Source of the DNA: Maledivibacter sp.
GTDB lineage: Bacteria > Bacillota > Clostridia > Peptostreptococcales > Caminicellaceae
Direction of reading: 5' to 3'
Length of the DNA stretch: 64,000 bases
NCBI GenBank assembly: GCA_025210375.1
Contig: JAOASB010000034.1
Span: 83,629-147,628, forward strand
Positions 28,594 to 39,800 of this stretch are shown here, one piece after another. The position numbers and the translations under genes are program-made. Under the pieces are notes generated by a model that made no database searches, was not told the DNA's origin, and saw only the letters and a program-made list of their open reading frames with translations. The first letter of the stretch is position 1. Every line of letters begins with the position of its first letter.

Positions 28594-28992
28594 CTATTTT
28601 AGTGGAGTATAATCTTCAGTTTCATATTTTTTAGATACAACCCATCCACTTAAACCATACGAAGAAGTAATCACATAGTAAGAATATTGCTCTTTTAACA
28701 ATATTTCTGCTAATTCTTCAACAGTATCATAGTCCATTGGCCAACAATAGTTTTTCTGTTTTTTTAATAAATCACTATTATCTTCTATAAATTGAATAAT
28801 CTCATATTCTTCTATGTCGAAAATAATACTGCCTTGTAATTGATTTTCAAAATAGTGAGCTAAAACATTAGAAAAAACTATATCTGTCTTTTCTATTAAT
28901 GTTGAACTATTATATTGAGTGTGTATTATAATCTTTTGATTTTTCAAGTCGACTTCATATGATATTATTTCATTATCATGTATTTTTGACAC
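28594..28992 (-). CDS. Putative immunity protein of toxin module 2
   Basis: A 132-residue acidic protein (VSKIHDNEIISYEVDLKNQ ... LSGWVVSKKYETEDYTPLK) with a GTG start at 28992 preceded by AGGA. It lies 86 bases downstream of the module 2 toxin end, the place expected for an immunity gene. I cannot name its family. It is intact and has a regular alternating sheet/helix pattern typical of small immunity proteins. Confidence 0.6.
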   Translation of the reverse strand: MSKIHDNEIISYEVDLKNQKIIIHTQYNSSTLIEKTDIVFSNVLAHYFENQLQGSIIFDIEEYEIIQFIEDNSDLLKKQKNYCWPMDYDTVEELAEILLKEQYSYYVITSSYGLSGWVVSKKYETEDYTPLK

Positions 28993-29078
28993 GTTATCAC
29001 ATCCTAAATATTAATAAATTTACAGCTTTAAAATTTTTAATATACTAGTAATTAAATATCATTTGCAATAATTTAAAT

Positions 29079-30146
29079 CTACTGTCTTGGAGGAATCTTA
29101 TTCCAATCCCAAATATGTCTATGTGGAAACGTATGACTACCATCACCATTTGAATGATTATAATCAATATCTTCTTGAGCTTTTCCATTTCTCCCATAAT
29201 ATCTTCTCTGTTTTACAGTACCATCTGGGTTCAATTTATCCATCGATGAATTAGGCTCACCTTTTCCAGGTAAATCCTTACCACTGCTATTTACCTCATG
29301 ATTAGGATAAGGTTCACCCTTTGACCTTAAATCATCAAGGTTAATCGACTCTTCATTTTCAGATGAAGCATGATTATTCTCAGCTTTCTCATCTTCTTTA
29401 TTTTCACTCATCTTCCAGCGTCTTATATCTTCCTCAGTTTCACCAGCATCAATCGTTCTCATTTTCCATGTAACTCCAAATGCTAAAGTACCTAATCCAT
29501 ACTTTGCACCTGATACTAGTTCTTTTCCAAACGTTACAACTGGAGCTACTATATCTCCCCAACTTATTCCGCCAAATGGTGGATTCAATGCCTCTGTAAA
29601 TCTAGGACTCCATAACCCTGTATGTGAATGTCCACTCGGGTCAATGTATATCAGTGGATTATTTACACAATATATATACTGATTCATGCTTAGTGGGTCT
29701 GTTACATCTCCCTCGTAACTATCCTTTGATATAAACCTTGCTGTTTTAGGGCTATAATACCTTGCTCTTAAGTAATACATCCAACTTTCTGCATCAAAGT
29801 ATTCACCTGCATATCTTATTGGGTTTTCTATTTCTTCTGTTTCTTCTACAATGTTGCCCCATTCATCATATTTGTATCTATTTACTATATTACCACTTTC
29901 ATCTACTATTTTCACTACATCCCCGTGTCCATTGTATAGATAGTAGTAGTACTTTCCATTTATTTTCCTTGCAAGGGGTTTGTGTCCCCATATGTTTTGG
30001 GCTGTTACATTTCCGTCTTTATCGGTCTCGGCTATTGTTCTGCCCAACATGTCGTTGTGATATTTTGTTGTTCTTTCTGGGGTTATTTTTTCTGTCCTTA
30101 GTCCCCTGTGGTTGTATTGGTATTGGTATGTTCCCTTGCTAGATTT
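29079..30146 (-). pseudogene. Displaced Rhs C-terminal fragment with toxin-24-like domain, module 2
   Basis: An open frame with no ribosome site begins after a TAG at 30147. Its first ~170 codons are almost identical to the end of the Rhs core (MLGRTIAETDKDGNVTAQN, YYYLYNGHGDVVKIVD, LRARYYSPKTARFISKDSYE) up to DPSGH. A different 182-residue tip then ends in NPDGTVKQRRYYGRNGKAQ, DIDYNHSNGDGSHTFPHRH. This tip resembles the polymorphic toxin type 24 family, with His-rich DxDxxH and HxH-like features. Without a start or Rhs shell it should be silent unless recombined into the full gene or translated from an internal ATG (30050). Confidence 0.72.
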
Positions 30147-30149
30147 CTA

Positions 30150-30328
30150 TGTCTAAAGAACGGAGTTATTGACACAATTATGTTTTAGAACCATATTGTC
30201 AACAACTCCGTCACCTAGACACTTCTGTTTTACTTCTCTTGCATACTGCTCTTTGCATATCTATTAGCCTTTGATTATTCTAACAAATTGTTTTGTGTAG
30301 AAGCGCTAACTCCGACCCCTCGCTTCTT
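30150..30328. repeat. Family D palindrome copy 3 plus family E junction repeat
   Basis: 30150-30221 is the palindrome (ACGGAGTTATTGACA / TGTCAACAACTCCGT). 30225-30328 is the junction repeat shared with 28470-28559, here with a small internal duplication (CTTGCATACTGCTCTTTGCATA). The stretch 30147-30704 holds these, a terminator and no gene; a 20-codon minus-strand frame near 30372 with a good ribosome site is noted but not called. Confidence 0.65.
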
Positions 30329-30396
30329 CTAGTAAGTGGTTTTCAAAATCTTTTAGTATCTCTATCATCCTTTTCTCTCCTTTCATTTTTGATATA

Positions 30397-30437
30397 ACAA
30401 AAAGACTAACCCAGGAATTACCTCCCGTGTTAGTCTT
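30397..30437 (-). terminator. Terminator after the Rhs immunity gene
   Basis: The stem AAGACTAAC / GTTAGTCTT encloses an 18-base loop and is followed on the minus strand by TTTTTGTTATATC. It should end the RCC1-Rhs-immunity transcript. Confidence 0.75.
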
Positions 30438-30704
30438 AGATTGCTGGTTATTTGTCTTTTATTCTAATTTTGACTAGTTATCTTTAGTTTTTATTACCTT
30501 CACACCTAAACTGCTGTTTTATGGCTCTGTAGGTGTTTTTTGTACTTTATTTTCTTACTGACTACAGAATTTAGATTATGCAGTAAGCTCTTGCTCAGCA
30601 AACGAAAGGAAAGCGATGGAATGACTAGGTTTGTCTATTCCACCACTTTCCTACTACTTATGTTGTCAGTTTCTTCCGATAAATGTCGTTAGCCTTAGTT
30701 GTTT

Positions 30705-30926
30705 TTAACTTATTTTTTCCAGTAACTCATTTATTACTTTTACACACTCATCGTATCTTTGCGCACTAGATACCATGAATCTAATGTACTCAATTCTGTT
30801 TTCTGCTTCTCTTACAAAACCAACTATTTCACTAGGAATAGCAACTCTAGATAGAAATCTCGAAAACTCTTCAACAGTGTATTTTTGCTCAATGAATTTA
30901 TTGCAACCAATAATCAAATCTTTCAT
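30705..30926 (-). CDS. Putative immunity protein of the Rhs toxin
   Basis: A 73-residue helical protein (MKDLIIGCNKFIEQKYTVEE ... CVKVINELLEKIS). It starts ten bases after the Rhs stop codon, with GGGAGG just upstream of the ATG, so it is translated with the Rhs gene. Position makes it the cognate immunity protein for the Rhs tip. The family is one of several small helical immunity types and cannot be fixed by eye. Confidence 0.7.
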   Translation of the reverse strand: MKDLIIGCNKFIEQKYTVEEFSRFLSRVAIPSEIVGFVREAENRIEYIRFMVSSAQRYDECVKVINELLEKIS

Positions 30927-30936
30927 GTCTACCTCC

Positions 30937-33900
30937 CTATTTTGTCATGATTGTAATTACTATATCACCTTCTGTGACAACTTGTACTGAACCTGACTCC
31001 CAAACTTGTCGGACTACCCCATCAACTGTTTGTGTATCGATAAGAGTCCCATTTTTAAGAACATCATCTACATATGTTGGTGATATGCTTCTTCCATAGT
31101 CGATTGTTTCTACATCATATATTCTAGATGCCCCAACTCTTCCATCAGTGGTAGAACTATATCTCATCCCACTTGGTTGCATTCTATCTACTGCATGACG
31201 AGTGTAATATTTATCTCCAATTTTAGCATACTCACGACCATCAATGGTTACTTTCTCATAGTCACTCCATTTGCCCCACAGCTGTTTAGAATTACTCGTC
31301 TCCTTACTATACATACTAAGTCCAAGATCGCTATTAGGACTTCCACTTATTTTATCTTTTAAATATTTAATTCCTTCTCCTATCTTATTCTTAGCTGTAT
31401 GTACTATCTCTGAACCATATTCAAGTACATACTGACCACCCTGCTGTATTTCTGGTCCATATTGGTAAACCAACATCTGTGCCTCATTCAATATTTGTGG
31501 TAATGATGTCTCTGCTATTTCCACAAGCTTCATTAAAATTGGATTATGCCCACTAGGGTCAACATACATTAATGGATTATTATAACAATACATATACTGA
31601 TTCATACTAAGGGGATTAGTAAGTGTTCCCTCATAACTATCCTTAGACACAAACCTACCAATAACAGGGTCATAATACCTTGCTCTTAGATAATACATAC
31701 TGCTTTCTTCATCAAAGTATTCACCTGCGTATTTTATTGGGTTTTCTATTTGTTCTGTTTCTTCTAGGATGTTGCCCCATTCATCATATTTGTATCTATT
31801 TACTATATTACCACTTCCATCTACTATTTTCACTACATCTCCGTGTCCATTGTATAGATAGTAGTAGTACTTTCCATTTATTTTCCTTGCAAGGGGTTTG
31901 TGTCCCCATATGTTTTGGGCTGTTACATTTCCGTCTTTATCGGTCTCGGCTATTGTTCTGCCCAGCATGTCGTTGTGATATTTTGTTGTTTTTTCTCGGG
32001 TTATTTTTTCTGTCCTTAGTCCCCTGTGGTTGTATTGGTATTGGTATGTATTTTCACCGGATTTATATTCCACAAGCTGATTTAGGGGGTTGTATTTTAG
32101 CTCCCTTGAGGTTTGGCTGACTAAGTGGTCAATAGCCCCCTTGGTATCTGAGCTTATTTCTTTTCTGTTACCCCTTGCATCGTAGCTGTAGTCTATGGTT
32201 TTGTTATTGGGCTTTGTTATTTCCCTTAAGCGGTTTAGTTTATCGTAGTCATAGCTTGTTGTTATATTGTTTTCTTTTATTAAGCTTAGATTTCCATTGC
32301 CGTCATAGTCATAGCTGTTGCTATCTATCTGACTTTCTATTTTATTTTTTAGTGTTTTTAGCTGATTTGTATCGTAATAATCGTATTGTGTTTTTATGCT
32401 TGTGTTTGGATATGTTAGTGTGCTTATCATACCATCATTGTGATAATCATAGTTAAAGGTTTTTCCATCCACCTTTATAAGGTCCGTTCTGTTCCTTGTG
32501 TCGTAGGTGTATTCTGTTTTTAGTCCAAAGGGGTCGGTTATGTCCCTTAGATTTCCACCTTCATAGTAGCTATATAGGGTGTATTTATTTGTATCATCGG
32601 GAAGACTTTGTTTTTTTAACCTTCCATTTTTGTAATACTCATAGGTGGTTGTTCCACTTTTATCGGTTACGAGCATGATATTTTGTGTATTTAGGTTATT
32701 ATAGTTGTAGCTGGTTTGAGAGTCCGTGCTGCCACCTTTAGTTTTAGCGGTTTGAGTGAGTATTCTGCCTAGACTATCATAGGTGTAGCTTATCCTTTGA
32801 TTTTCCATATCTATTGTGTGATCAATATTACCGGCTAGATTATAGGCTAGCTTAGTTACTTTATCCTTAGCTCCAGCTACCTTATCATATGGTTCATAGG
32901 ATTTTATTACCCTTCCCAGTTCATCGTATTCCCTTTCCCTTATTATTTCTTTATTTAAGCTATTACCATTTCCATATTCCTTCATGGTGATTTTTTTTAT
33001 TTTATCTTGATTGTTGTATTGGTATGAGGTTTTTTCACCCCTAGGATTTTCTACTTCTATTAATCTTCCTAAATCATCGTAGCGGTAGTAGGTTCTATTT
33101 CCCCTTGCATCCCTAGTACTGGTTATTTTTCCTAGATAGTCATGATCATATTTTGTTATGTACTGGATGGAATTGGTTGGCTTTATTCTTTCTTCCTTGA
33201 GATTACCTACCTTATCGTATATAGTTATGTATTCATTTCCTTCTTCGTCGATTTCTACTTTTTTGTTTTCTATATCGTAGTATTTTATTTGCTTGTATGT
33301 TGAATCAGGGTTTGTTATCCTTGTTATTCTTCCAAAGATGTCATATTGATAGCTTGTCTTGTTTTCATTTGCATCCTTGGTCCATTCCAGCCGGCTAAGG
33401 GAGTTGTATTTGTTTTCTTCTAGGGTTATCCAGCTGTTAGTGCTTCCTTCCCTTAGCTCTTCATTTTTTATTAGTCTTCCTAGTCCATCGAAGATTTGCC
33501 TTACTTTATGCCCATTTTCTAGGGTTATGGTTACCTTGTTGGTTGTATCATCATAGGTTATTTGTTTGAAGGAGCTATCTGGATTTATTACCTTTGTTGT
33601 TCTTCCTAGTTTATCGTATTCATAGGTTGTTTTATTGTTTTCTCCATCGGTGGTGCTTAGAAGCCTACCGGTGTTAAGGTCATAGTTGTATCTTTCCGTT
33701 ATGGTTTTTATATTTCCATTGTAGTCTTTAACATTTATTGTTTTTTTGGTTAGGTAAGCACTTTTAAAGCTGCTACTGTATTCATAGTTTTCTTCTATCC
33801 TTGTTCTATCCTCCATTTTCAGCTGCTTTTTGAGGGTGTTTCCATATGAATCATGGTCCGGATAGTATTCATATATATGTTTTCTGATTTTTTCTCCATT

Positions 33901-36774
33901 TTCATCTGTTTCATAGTGATATCTCTTTTTTTCAACTACATTTAGCTCATATTGATCCGTATCGTATTCTGTGTATATCCATCTATCGTTATCGATTTGC
34001 TGTCTAAAGTCCTCTAATTGCTCATAGGTTTCATCGTATTCATATTGGGTAATATGACCCAGTTCATCGATATATTCCTCAAGTAATCCCAGGGAATATG
34101 ATGGCCTACCTACCACTTCATTATCGTCATATTTCCAAGATACTTCCCTTTGACTGCTGTTACCCGACCCATCATATAGGGTGGTGATCCTTCTTTCTGC
34201 CAGGAGATCATAGTGATATGAGGGATATTCTATTTCTTTTACAAGCTCACCGTTGTTTTCGTATATTTCCTCGGATTTTTTTAAGTGTTTTTTATCAAAG
34301 GTATATTTAATCTTAGTGTTTTGAGAGTCTGTGACCTCCGTGGAATATGTAAAGTTATTAGGAATTTCTTTTTTATTTTCGTATCCCTTAGAGTATCCAG
34401 TATAGTCATCTTCATAATGAAAGCTTTGTTTGTTATATGCTAGTGCTTTGTCAATATCTTCCCTTGAAGCCATTCTATAGTATTCTCGTATTCCTTTGTC
34501 TCCTAAATTCACCTGGGCTTTTTCAAAATCATATCTAGTGGCTGAGCCCGTTGGATAGGTGATGCTTGTTAAATTGGCAAATATATTTGTTTTGGATCTT
34601 GGTGACCTATCATCTAAATCCTTTGAGAAGAAGTTGAATCTACTACTGTCAAAGGAATAGTTTAGTGTTGTTGTTCTATCATTTTGGTCTATTATCCTTT
34701 TAAGTACATATTCATCGCTATACCCAGGTACTCTTTGTAGCATTAGTTTAATGTTATTTCCATCGGGGCTTTGGATATACATTGTTTTTTGTGATTCTAC
34801 ATAGTTGATGGTAACCCTTCTTCCCAGGGAGTCTATTATCCTATTTGGATACCTGTTTTCACCATCATATTGATATTTTATTTCGTTTCCATGTCTATCC
34901 CTTGTACCTATTAGTCTTCCATCTTTGTCTAGATAGTCCCTTATGTCATGTTTATATCTTATGGCATATTTTGAGGCTTCTTCTCCGTTGCTAAAGTCAT
35001 CATTATGTTCTAACCAAAGATCAGTAAGTGGATAGTCTACTATATCTACAGATTCCTCGGCTATTTCTCCATGTTCATGTATTACATGGCCATTGCTATC
35101 CCTTTTAGTGGGTCTTGTAACCTTATAGATGGCTCCACTTCTTAAATGCACATATCCCTTTTTACCTTCTGAATAACTTATCCCGGTTGTTTCTATGGAT
35201 GGATGCCTAAAGGTCCATCCCGATCCAAGGTTATTGTTTTTTTCAGTGTATGTATCATCCCTTATTATGTTATCTTCATCTACTATCTCCATTTCAGCAT
35301 CGGGCTCATAGATTATATCTCCGATATACATTACTGCAAGGTGTTTTCCAGGACTCCCAGAAAAATAATATTTGATGCCATGGACAATGTTGTAATCCCC
35401 ATTTCCATCTTGTCTAACTCTACTGCTGATAACAGGTTTATTTCCCGAGGGATTGATATAGTCCTCTGTATCATGCTTTAACCAATCTAGTGCTTCGGAT
35501 TCTGCATCGGATCTATCTTGATATTTTTTTGTACTTATGTTGTAATCGGTTTTATATTTATATATTGGATAGTCATCCCAATCCGTATGACTGCTGTTTA
35601 TTAAGTCCCTTAAATCCTCATTGGGGGGTATAGAGTATGCTATACTTTTCTTTCTGAGTTTGTATCGATATACCCTAAAATCTATATCACAATCTTCTTC
35701 GTAAAGTCCAGCGGTCTGGGAATTGTATCCTATTCCTAGGTTCAGATCTAATCCATTTCTTCCCGGTAGATTTAATAAATCAATGTTGTATGATAAAATA
35801 CCGCTGCTTAGATTAATATTTTCCTGTTGATTTTTTTTGAAGTTAAAGGGTGATGTGAAGTACTTTTTGTAGTCTAAGAAGGAGGAGTTGTTTGATATAT
35901 CCTTGATCCTCGATGACATCATCATCTCATTTCCTCTTCTTAGTCTACTTATATGATATGACTTTACTTTATCCCTTATTTCTTTTAGGTTTAAGATGGC
36001 TCTTCCTTTATCTAGATTTAAAGCCCCCTCATTTATGTTGTAGTTGGGTAGTATTTGAGTTTCCCCAGGGCTTGATAGCCCCATAGCACCCTTTAAGCTT
36101 CTTTTTGTTTCATTATTACTAATTAAATTGTCATATTCTAAGCCAAGGGCCTTGGATACTAGATATGCGGAAAGAATATTTTTTGTGTTTTTTCCTTTAA
36201 ATAGTTCTTCCTTAAACAAATCTATTTCTTCGATTGTAAAGTTGTAGCTATCCCTTATATATTCAAATACGCTTAGCTCATTTGTGGCTTCAAATAGGTT
36301 TGGAAAGACCTTCTTCATTCTTTCCATTTCCTCTATTGTGAAGCCATGCTCACTGACTAATACCGAGATGTTTATGGCTTCAATTAAGGAATGTCCCCTT
36401 TTTTCGCATTCTTCTAGATTGCTTTTAGATACCTCAAAGTGTTCACAGATTATCTTTTTATCTTCTTCCGAGGCTTCACTTAGGCTTTTAATGGTAAATA
36501 CCTTTTCTATTGCTAGAGGAAGCTTTTCCTTATATTTGTTTGGATCAACCTCTTCTTCTTCCATGTCATCCCAATCTAAATCATCATCCTCGTCTTCATA
36601 TGGGGTACTTTTTGGTATAGTTTTATTATCATCTTTTTGTATTTTATTATTACCAGTATTATCCGGTATGGTATTATCTGCATATGCAGTAACTGGGGAT
36701 AAGCCATATGTAAATATTAATGTTGTCATTAATATTATGGCCATGAGCTTTGAGTAGTTTTTGTTTATTATCAA
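30937..36774 (-). CDS. Secreted Rhs/YD-repeat polymorphic toxin
   Basis: A 1945-residue protein with a Sec-type signal peptide (KLMAIILMTTLIFTYGLSPV) and a TTG start preceded by AAAGGAGG. After an acidic linker and helical region (60-330) comes the Rhs shell start (SGILSYNIDLLNLPGRNGLD). Dozens of YD repeats follow (e.g. YDYDGNGNLSLIKENN) up to the conserved core end, LRARYYDPVIGRFVSKDSYE ... YVDPSGH. The last 202 residues are the variable tip: a helical pretoxin part and a C-terminal domain with YYTRHAVDRMQPSGMRY, GRSISPTYVDDVLKNG and VTEGDIVITI. That pattern resembles BECR-fold/DUF4258-type RNases; this is a tentative reading. The shell would encapsulate the toxin and release it into competitors. 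An immunity gene follows directly. Confidence 0.88.
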   Translation of the reverse strand: MIINKNYSKLMAIILMTTLIFTYGLSPVTAYADNTIPDNTGNNKIQKDDNKTIPKSTPYEDEDDDLDWDDMEEEEVDPNKYKEKLPLAIEKVFTIKSLSEASEEDKKIICEHFEVSKSNLEECEKRGHSLIEAINISVLVSEHGFTIEEMERMKKVFPNLFEATNELSVFEYIRDSYNFTIEEIDLFKEELFKGKNTKNILSAYLVSKALGLEYDNLISNNETKRSLKGAMGLSSPGETQILPNYNINEGALNLDKGRAILNLKEIRDKVKSYHISRLRRGNEMMMSSRIKDISNNSSFLDYKKYFTSPFNFKKNQQENINLSSGILSYNIDLLNLPGRNGLDLNLGIGYNSQTAGLYEEDCDIDFRVYRYKLRKKSIAYSIPPNEDLRDLINSSHTDWDDYPIYKYKTDYNISTKKYQDRSDAESEALDWLKHDTEDYINPSGNKPVISSRVRQDGNGDYNIVHGIKYYFSGSPGKHLAVMYIGDIIYEPDAEMEIVDEDNIIRDDTYTEKNNNLGSGWTFRHPSIETTGISYSEGKKGYVHLRSGAIYKVTRPTKRDSNGHVIHEHGEIAEESVDIVDYPLTDLWLEHNDDFSNGEEASKYAIRYKHDIRDYLDKDGRLIGTRDRHGNEIKYQYDGENRYPNRIIDSLGRRVTINYVESQKTMYIQSPDGNNIKLMLQRVPGYSDEYVLKRIIDQNDRTTTLNYSFDSSRFNFFSKDLDDRSPRSKTNIFANLTSITYPTGSATRYDFEKAQVNLGDKGIREYYRMASREDIDKALAYNKQSFHYEDDYTGYSKGYENKKEIPNNFTYSTEVTDSQNTKIKYTFDKKHLKKSEEIYENNGELVKEIEYPSYHYDLLAERRITTLYDGSGNSSQREVSWKYDDNEVVGRPSYSLGLLEEYIDELGHITQYEYDETYEQLEDFRQQIDNDRWIYTEYDTDQYELNVVEKKRYHYETDENGEKIRKHIYEYYPDHDSYGNTLKKQLKMEDRTRIEENYEYSSSFKSAYLTKKTINVKDYNGNIKTITERYNYDLNTGRLLSTTDGENNKTTYEYDKLGRTTKVINPDSSFKQITYDDTTNKVTITLENGHKVRQIFDGLGRLIKNEELREGSTNSWITLEENKYNSLSRLEWTKDANENKTSYQYDIFGRITRITNPDSTYKQIKYYDIENKKVEIDEEGNEYITIYDKVGNLKEERIKPTNSIQYITKYDHDYLGKITSTRDARGNRTYYRYDDLGRLIEVENPRGEKTSYQYNNQDKIKKITMKEYGNGNSLNKEIIREREYDELGRVIKSYEPYDKVAGAKDKVTKLAYNLAGNIDHTIDMENQRISYTYDSLGRILTQTAKTKGGSTDSQTSYNYNNLNTQNIMLVTDKSGTTTYEYYKNGRLKKQSLPDDTNKYTLYSYYEGGNLRDITDPFGLKTEYTYDTRNRTDLIKVDGKTFNYDYHNDGMISTLTYPNTSIKTQYDYYDTNQLKTLKNKIESQIDSNSYDYDGNGNLSLIKENNITTSYDYDKLNRLREITKPNNKTIDYSYDARGNRKEISSDTKGAIDHLVSQTSRELKYNPLNQLVEYKSGENTYQYQYNHRGLRTEKITREKTTKYHNDMLGRTIAETDKDGNVTAQNIWGHKPLARKINGKYYYYLYNGHGDVVKIVDGSGNIVNRYKYDEWGNILEETEQIENPIKYAGEYFDEESSMYYLRARYYDPVIGRFVSKDSYEGTLTNPLSMNQYMYCYNNPLMYVDPSGHNPILMKLVEIAETSLPQILNEAQMLVYQYGPEIQQGGQYVLEYGSEIVHTAKNKIGEGIKYLKDKISGSPNSDLGLSMYSKETSNSKQLWGKWSDYEKVTIDGREYAKIGDKYYTRHAVDRMQPSGMRYSSTTDGRVGASRIYDVETIDYGRSISPTYVDDVLKNGTLIDTQTVDGVVRQVWESGSVQVVTEGDIVITIMTK

Positions 36775-36806
36775 ACTAAGTCCTCCTTTGTGTTATGTTT
36801 GAGAAG

Positions 36807-39800
36807 CTATTTCTGATTTATCCTTAATATATTGCCGTTGTTGTCGTAGATAAATTCGTAAATGATAGTGTTTGTGAGCTTGTTTTTGATTGTTTTTAGT
36901 TCGTTTTTGTCATCGTATTCGTAGATTAATGCTGGGGAGTTTCCTAGATCTACTATGGGTCCGGATTTTTTCACTTTGAAGTTAACTGTTTTTTGTAGCC
37001 CCTTGTATGGCCATCCATTTAAAATTATGAACGTAATGGTATGGTCACCTTCCGATAATGTGCTAATATTCACAGGGGTAAAGGTTACTTTTTCTTCAAA
37101 AGAAGTTTCCGATACTGTTTTCGTATCCTTTGGAGTGGATTCTTGATCAATGTAGTAAAAGCACGTAGAGAAACTATTATCTCTGCTTATAATAGAGATA
37201 GTTGGTTTAAACTCATTAACATACTTAGTAAAAAGTTCACCATTTTGAGGTGATATAGGAATTATCGCTAAGGCTGGATAAATAACCAATATAGGTTTTG
37301 ATGTCCCAAATAGACAACCATCTCCTAGCTGTCCATAGTTATTATTTCCCCATGTCCACACTGTTCCATCTTCTCTTAGGGCTATACTGTGCTTCCATCC
37401 TCCTGCTACTTCTTTTATTTCACTTAAGCCTCTTACTTTCACCGGCACACTTCTATGTGTCATGGTTTCATCTCCTAGCTGACCTTCCCTATTGTCTCCC
37501 CATGTCCACACCGTTCCATCTTCTCTTAAGGCTATACAGTGCCCCCCTGCTCCCACTGCTATAGCCTTTACTTCACTTAAGTTTTTTACTCGTATAGGAC
37601 TACTTCTATCTATTGTTGTTCCATCTCCTAGCTGTCCATTTCTATTATCTCCCCATGTCCATACTGTTCCGTCTTCCCTTAGGGCTATGCTATGGTTCAT
37701 GCCTGCTGCTACTGCCTTTATTTCCCATAATCTCCTAACCTCCTGTGGAATACTTCTATTTACTGTGGTTCCATCACCCAACTGACCACCACTATTCTTT
37801 CCCCATGTCCATACTGTTCCATCTTCCTTTAGGGCTATGCTATGCCCCCATCCCGCTGCCACTGCCTTCACTTCACTTAATCTACTTAAATCCTCTGGAA
37901 TACAGCTATCCCTTGTGGTTCCATTTCCCAGCTGTCCATAGCTATTAGATCCCCATGTACATACTTTTCCATCTTCCCTTAGGGCTATGCTATAGCCTCC
38001 TCCTGCTGCTACCGCCTTTACTTCTTCACTTATCCTTGCACTTTGCGGAGTATATCTGCCTATAGTGGTTCCGTCTCCTAGCTGACCATATATATTCCAT
38101 CCCCATGCCCATACTGTTCCATCTTCTGTCAAGGCTAAGCTATGGAAAACTCCCCCTGCTACTGCTTTTACTCCATTTAGTATACTCTCCTCCACTGGAA
38201 TACTTCTATTTATTGTGGTTCCATCTCCTAGCTGTCCATAACTATTGATTCCCCATGTATATACCGTTCCATCTTCCTTTACACCTAGGCTGTGACCCCA
38301 TCCTCCTGCTACTGCTTTCACTCCACTTAAATCACTTACCTGCACTGGAGTACTTCTCTGTGTTCTTCTTCCATCCCCCAGTTGACCATACTCATTATCT
38401 CCCCATGCCCATACTATTCCATATTCCTTTAAGGCTATGCTATGATTTCTTCCTCCTGACACTGCTTTTACTCCATCTAGGCTGCTTACCTGCACCGGCA
38501 CACCTCGATCCGTTGTGTTTTTATCTCCTAACTGGCCTTTATTATTTCTCCCCCATGTCCATACCGTTCCATCCTCCCTTAAGGCTATGCTGTGTCGTCC
38601 TCCTGCTGATACTGCTTTTACTCCACTTAAGTCACTTATCTGTACCGGAATACTTCTATCTATTGTGGTTCCATTTCCTAGCTGTCCGTCACTGTTATCT
38701 CCCCATGTCCATACTGTTTCATCCTCCCTTAAGGCTATGCTGTGATAATGTCCTGCTGATACTGCCTTTACTTCATTTAGGTCACTTACCTGTACCGGAA
38801 TGCTTCTATCTGTTATGGTTCCATCTCCTAGCTGTCCGTCACTGTTATCTCCCCATGTCCATACTGTTCCATCTTCTTTTAAAGCTATACTGTGATTCAT
38901 TCCTCCTACTACTGCTTTCACTCCACTTAGTCCACTTACCTTAGCTGGTATACTTCTATCGGTTGCGGCTCCATCCCCTAACTGACCGTCATTGTTATCT
39001 CCCCATGTCCATACTGTTCCATCTTCCTTTAGGGCTATGCTGTGGTTGTATCCTCCCGACACTGCTTTTACTCCACTCAGCCCCCTCACCTTTACTGGAA
39101 TATATCTATTTGCTATGGTTCCATCCCCCAGCTGACCATCACTATTATTTCCCCATGTCCATACTGTTCCATCTTCTTTTAGGGCTATGCTGTGATTGCT
39201 TCCTGATGATACTGCTTTTACTCCACTTAGGTTTCTTACCTTTACCGGAGTCCCACTATTTTTTGTTGTTCCATCCCCTAGCTGACCGTAGCCATTATAT
39301 CCCCATGTCCATACTATTCCTTTATCGTCAAGGGCTAAAGTATGATCATAATAGGCATGTACTTGAACAATTTCACCCATTTCCTCTGGAATATTCCCTA
39401 GTGAATCTTTCGATTTGATATTATTACCCTCATATGGGGATTGATCCAGGGACATTTGAGGAATTGTTTTCGACCCATTGTTAGTATCTATTCCTAATGA
39501 ATCCTTCCACAGATCTCTATATATGGGATGATCAATAATTTCCATGATAATATTTGGTGGAATATTTTTAGGAATTTCATCTTCATATAGTTTGTGTCTT
39601 AGCTTCCTTGGAGGTGTGTTAACTATGTCCTTCCAATAATCTGGGTCTTGTTCTATAATTTTTTTTAGCTCTGGCATAAGCATTTCAAGCTCTTGCATTA
39701 AATTTTGTATCTGTATATCCCTGAATATATCAATAGTTCCTTTCCCCTGTTCTGTAATCACTTCTAAAGGATTACTTGAACTTAATACTTTTCCTGATTC

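Noticed and set aside
29762..33556. Several plus-strand frames of 60-146 codons opposite the Rhs genes
   Set aside because: They are antisense to strong YD-repeat coding sequence, have biased Leu/Phe/His composition and no ribosome sites.
36284..36757. Plus-strand frame of 157 codons opposite the Rhs N-terminus
   Set aside because: It is antisense to the signal peptide and acidic linker of the Rhs gene, with Ser-rich low-complexity translation and no ribosome site.
37298..39418. Plus-strand frames up to 229 codons opposite the RCC1 array, and apparent CRISPR-like spacing of repeats
   Set aside because: They mirror the protein-coding RCC1 repeats of 53 codons. The periodic DNA is coding, with no short palindromic repeats or unique spacers.
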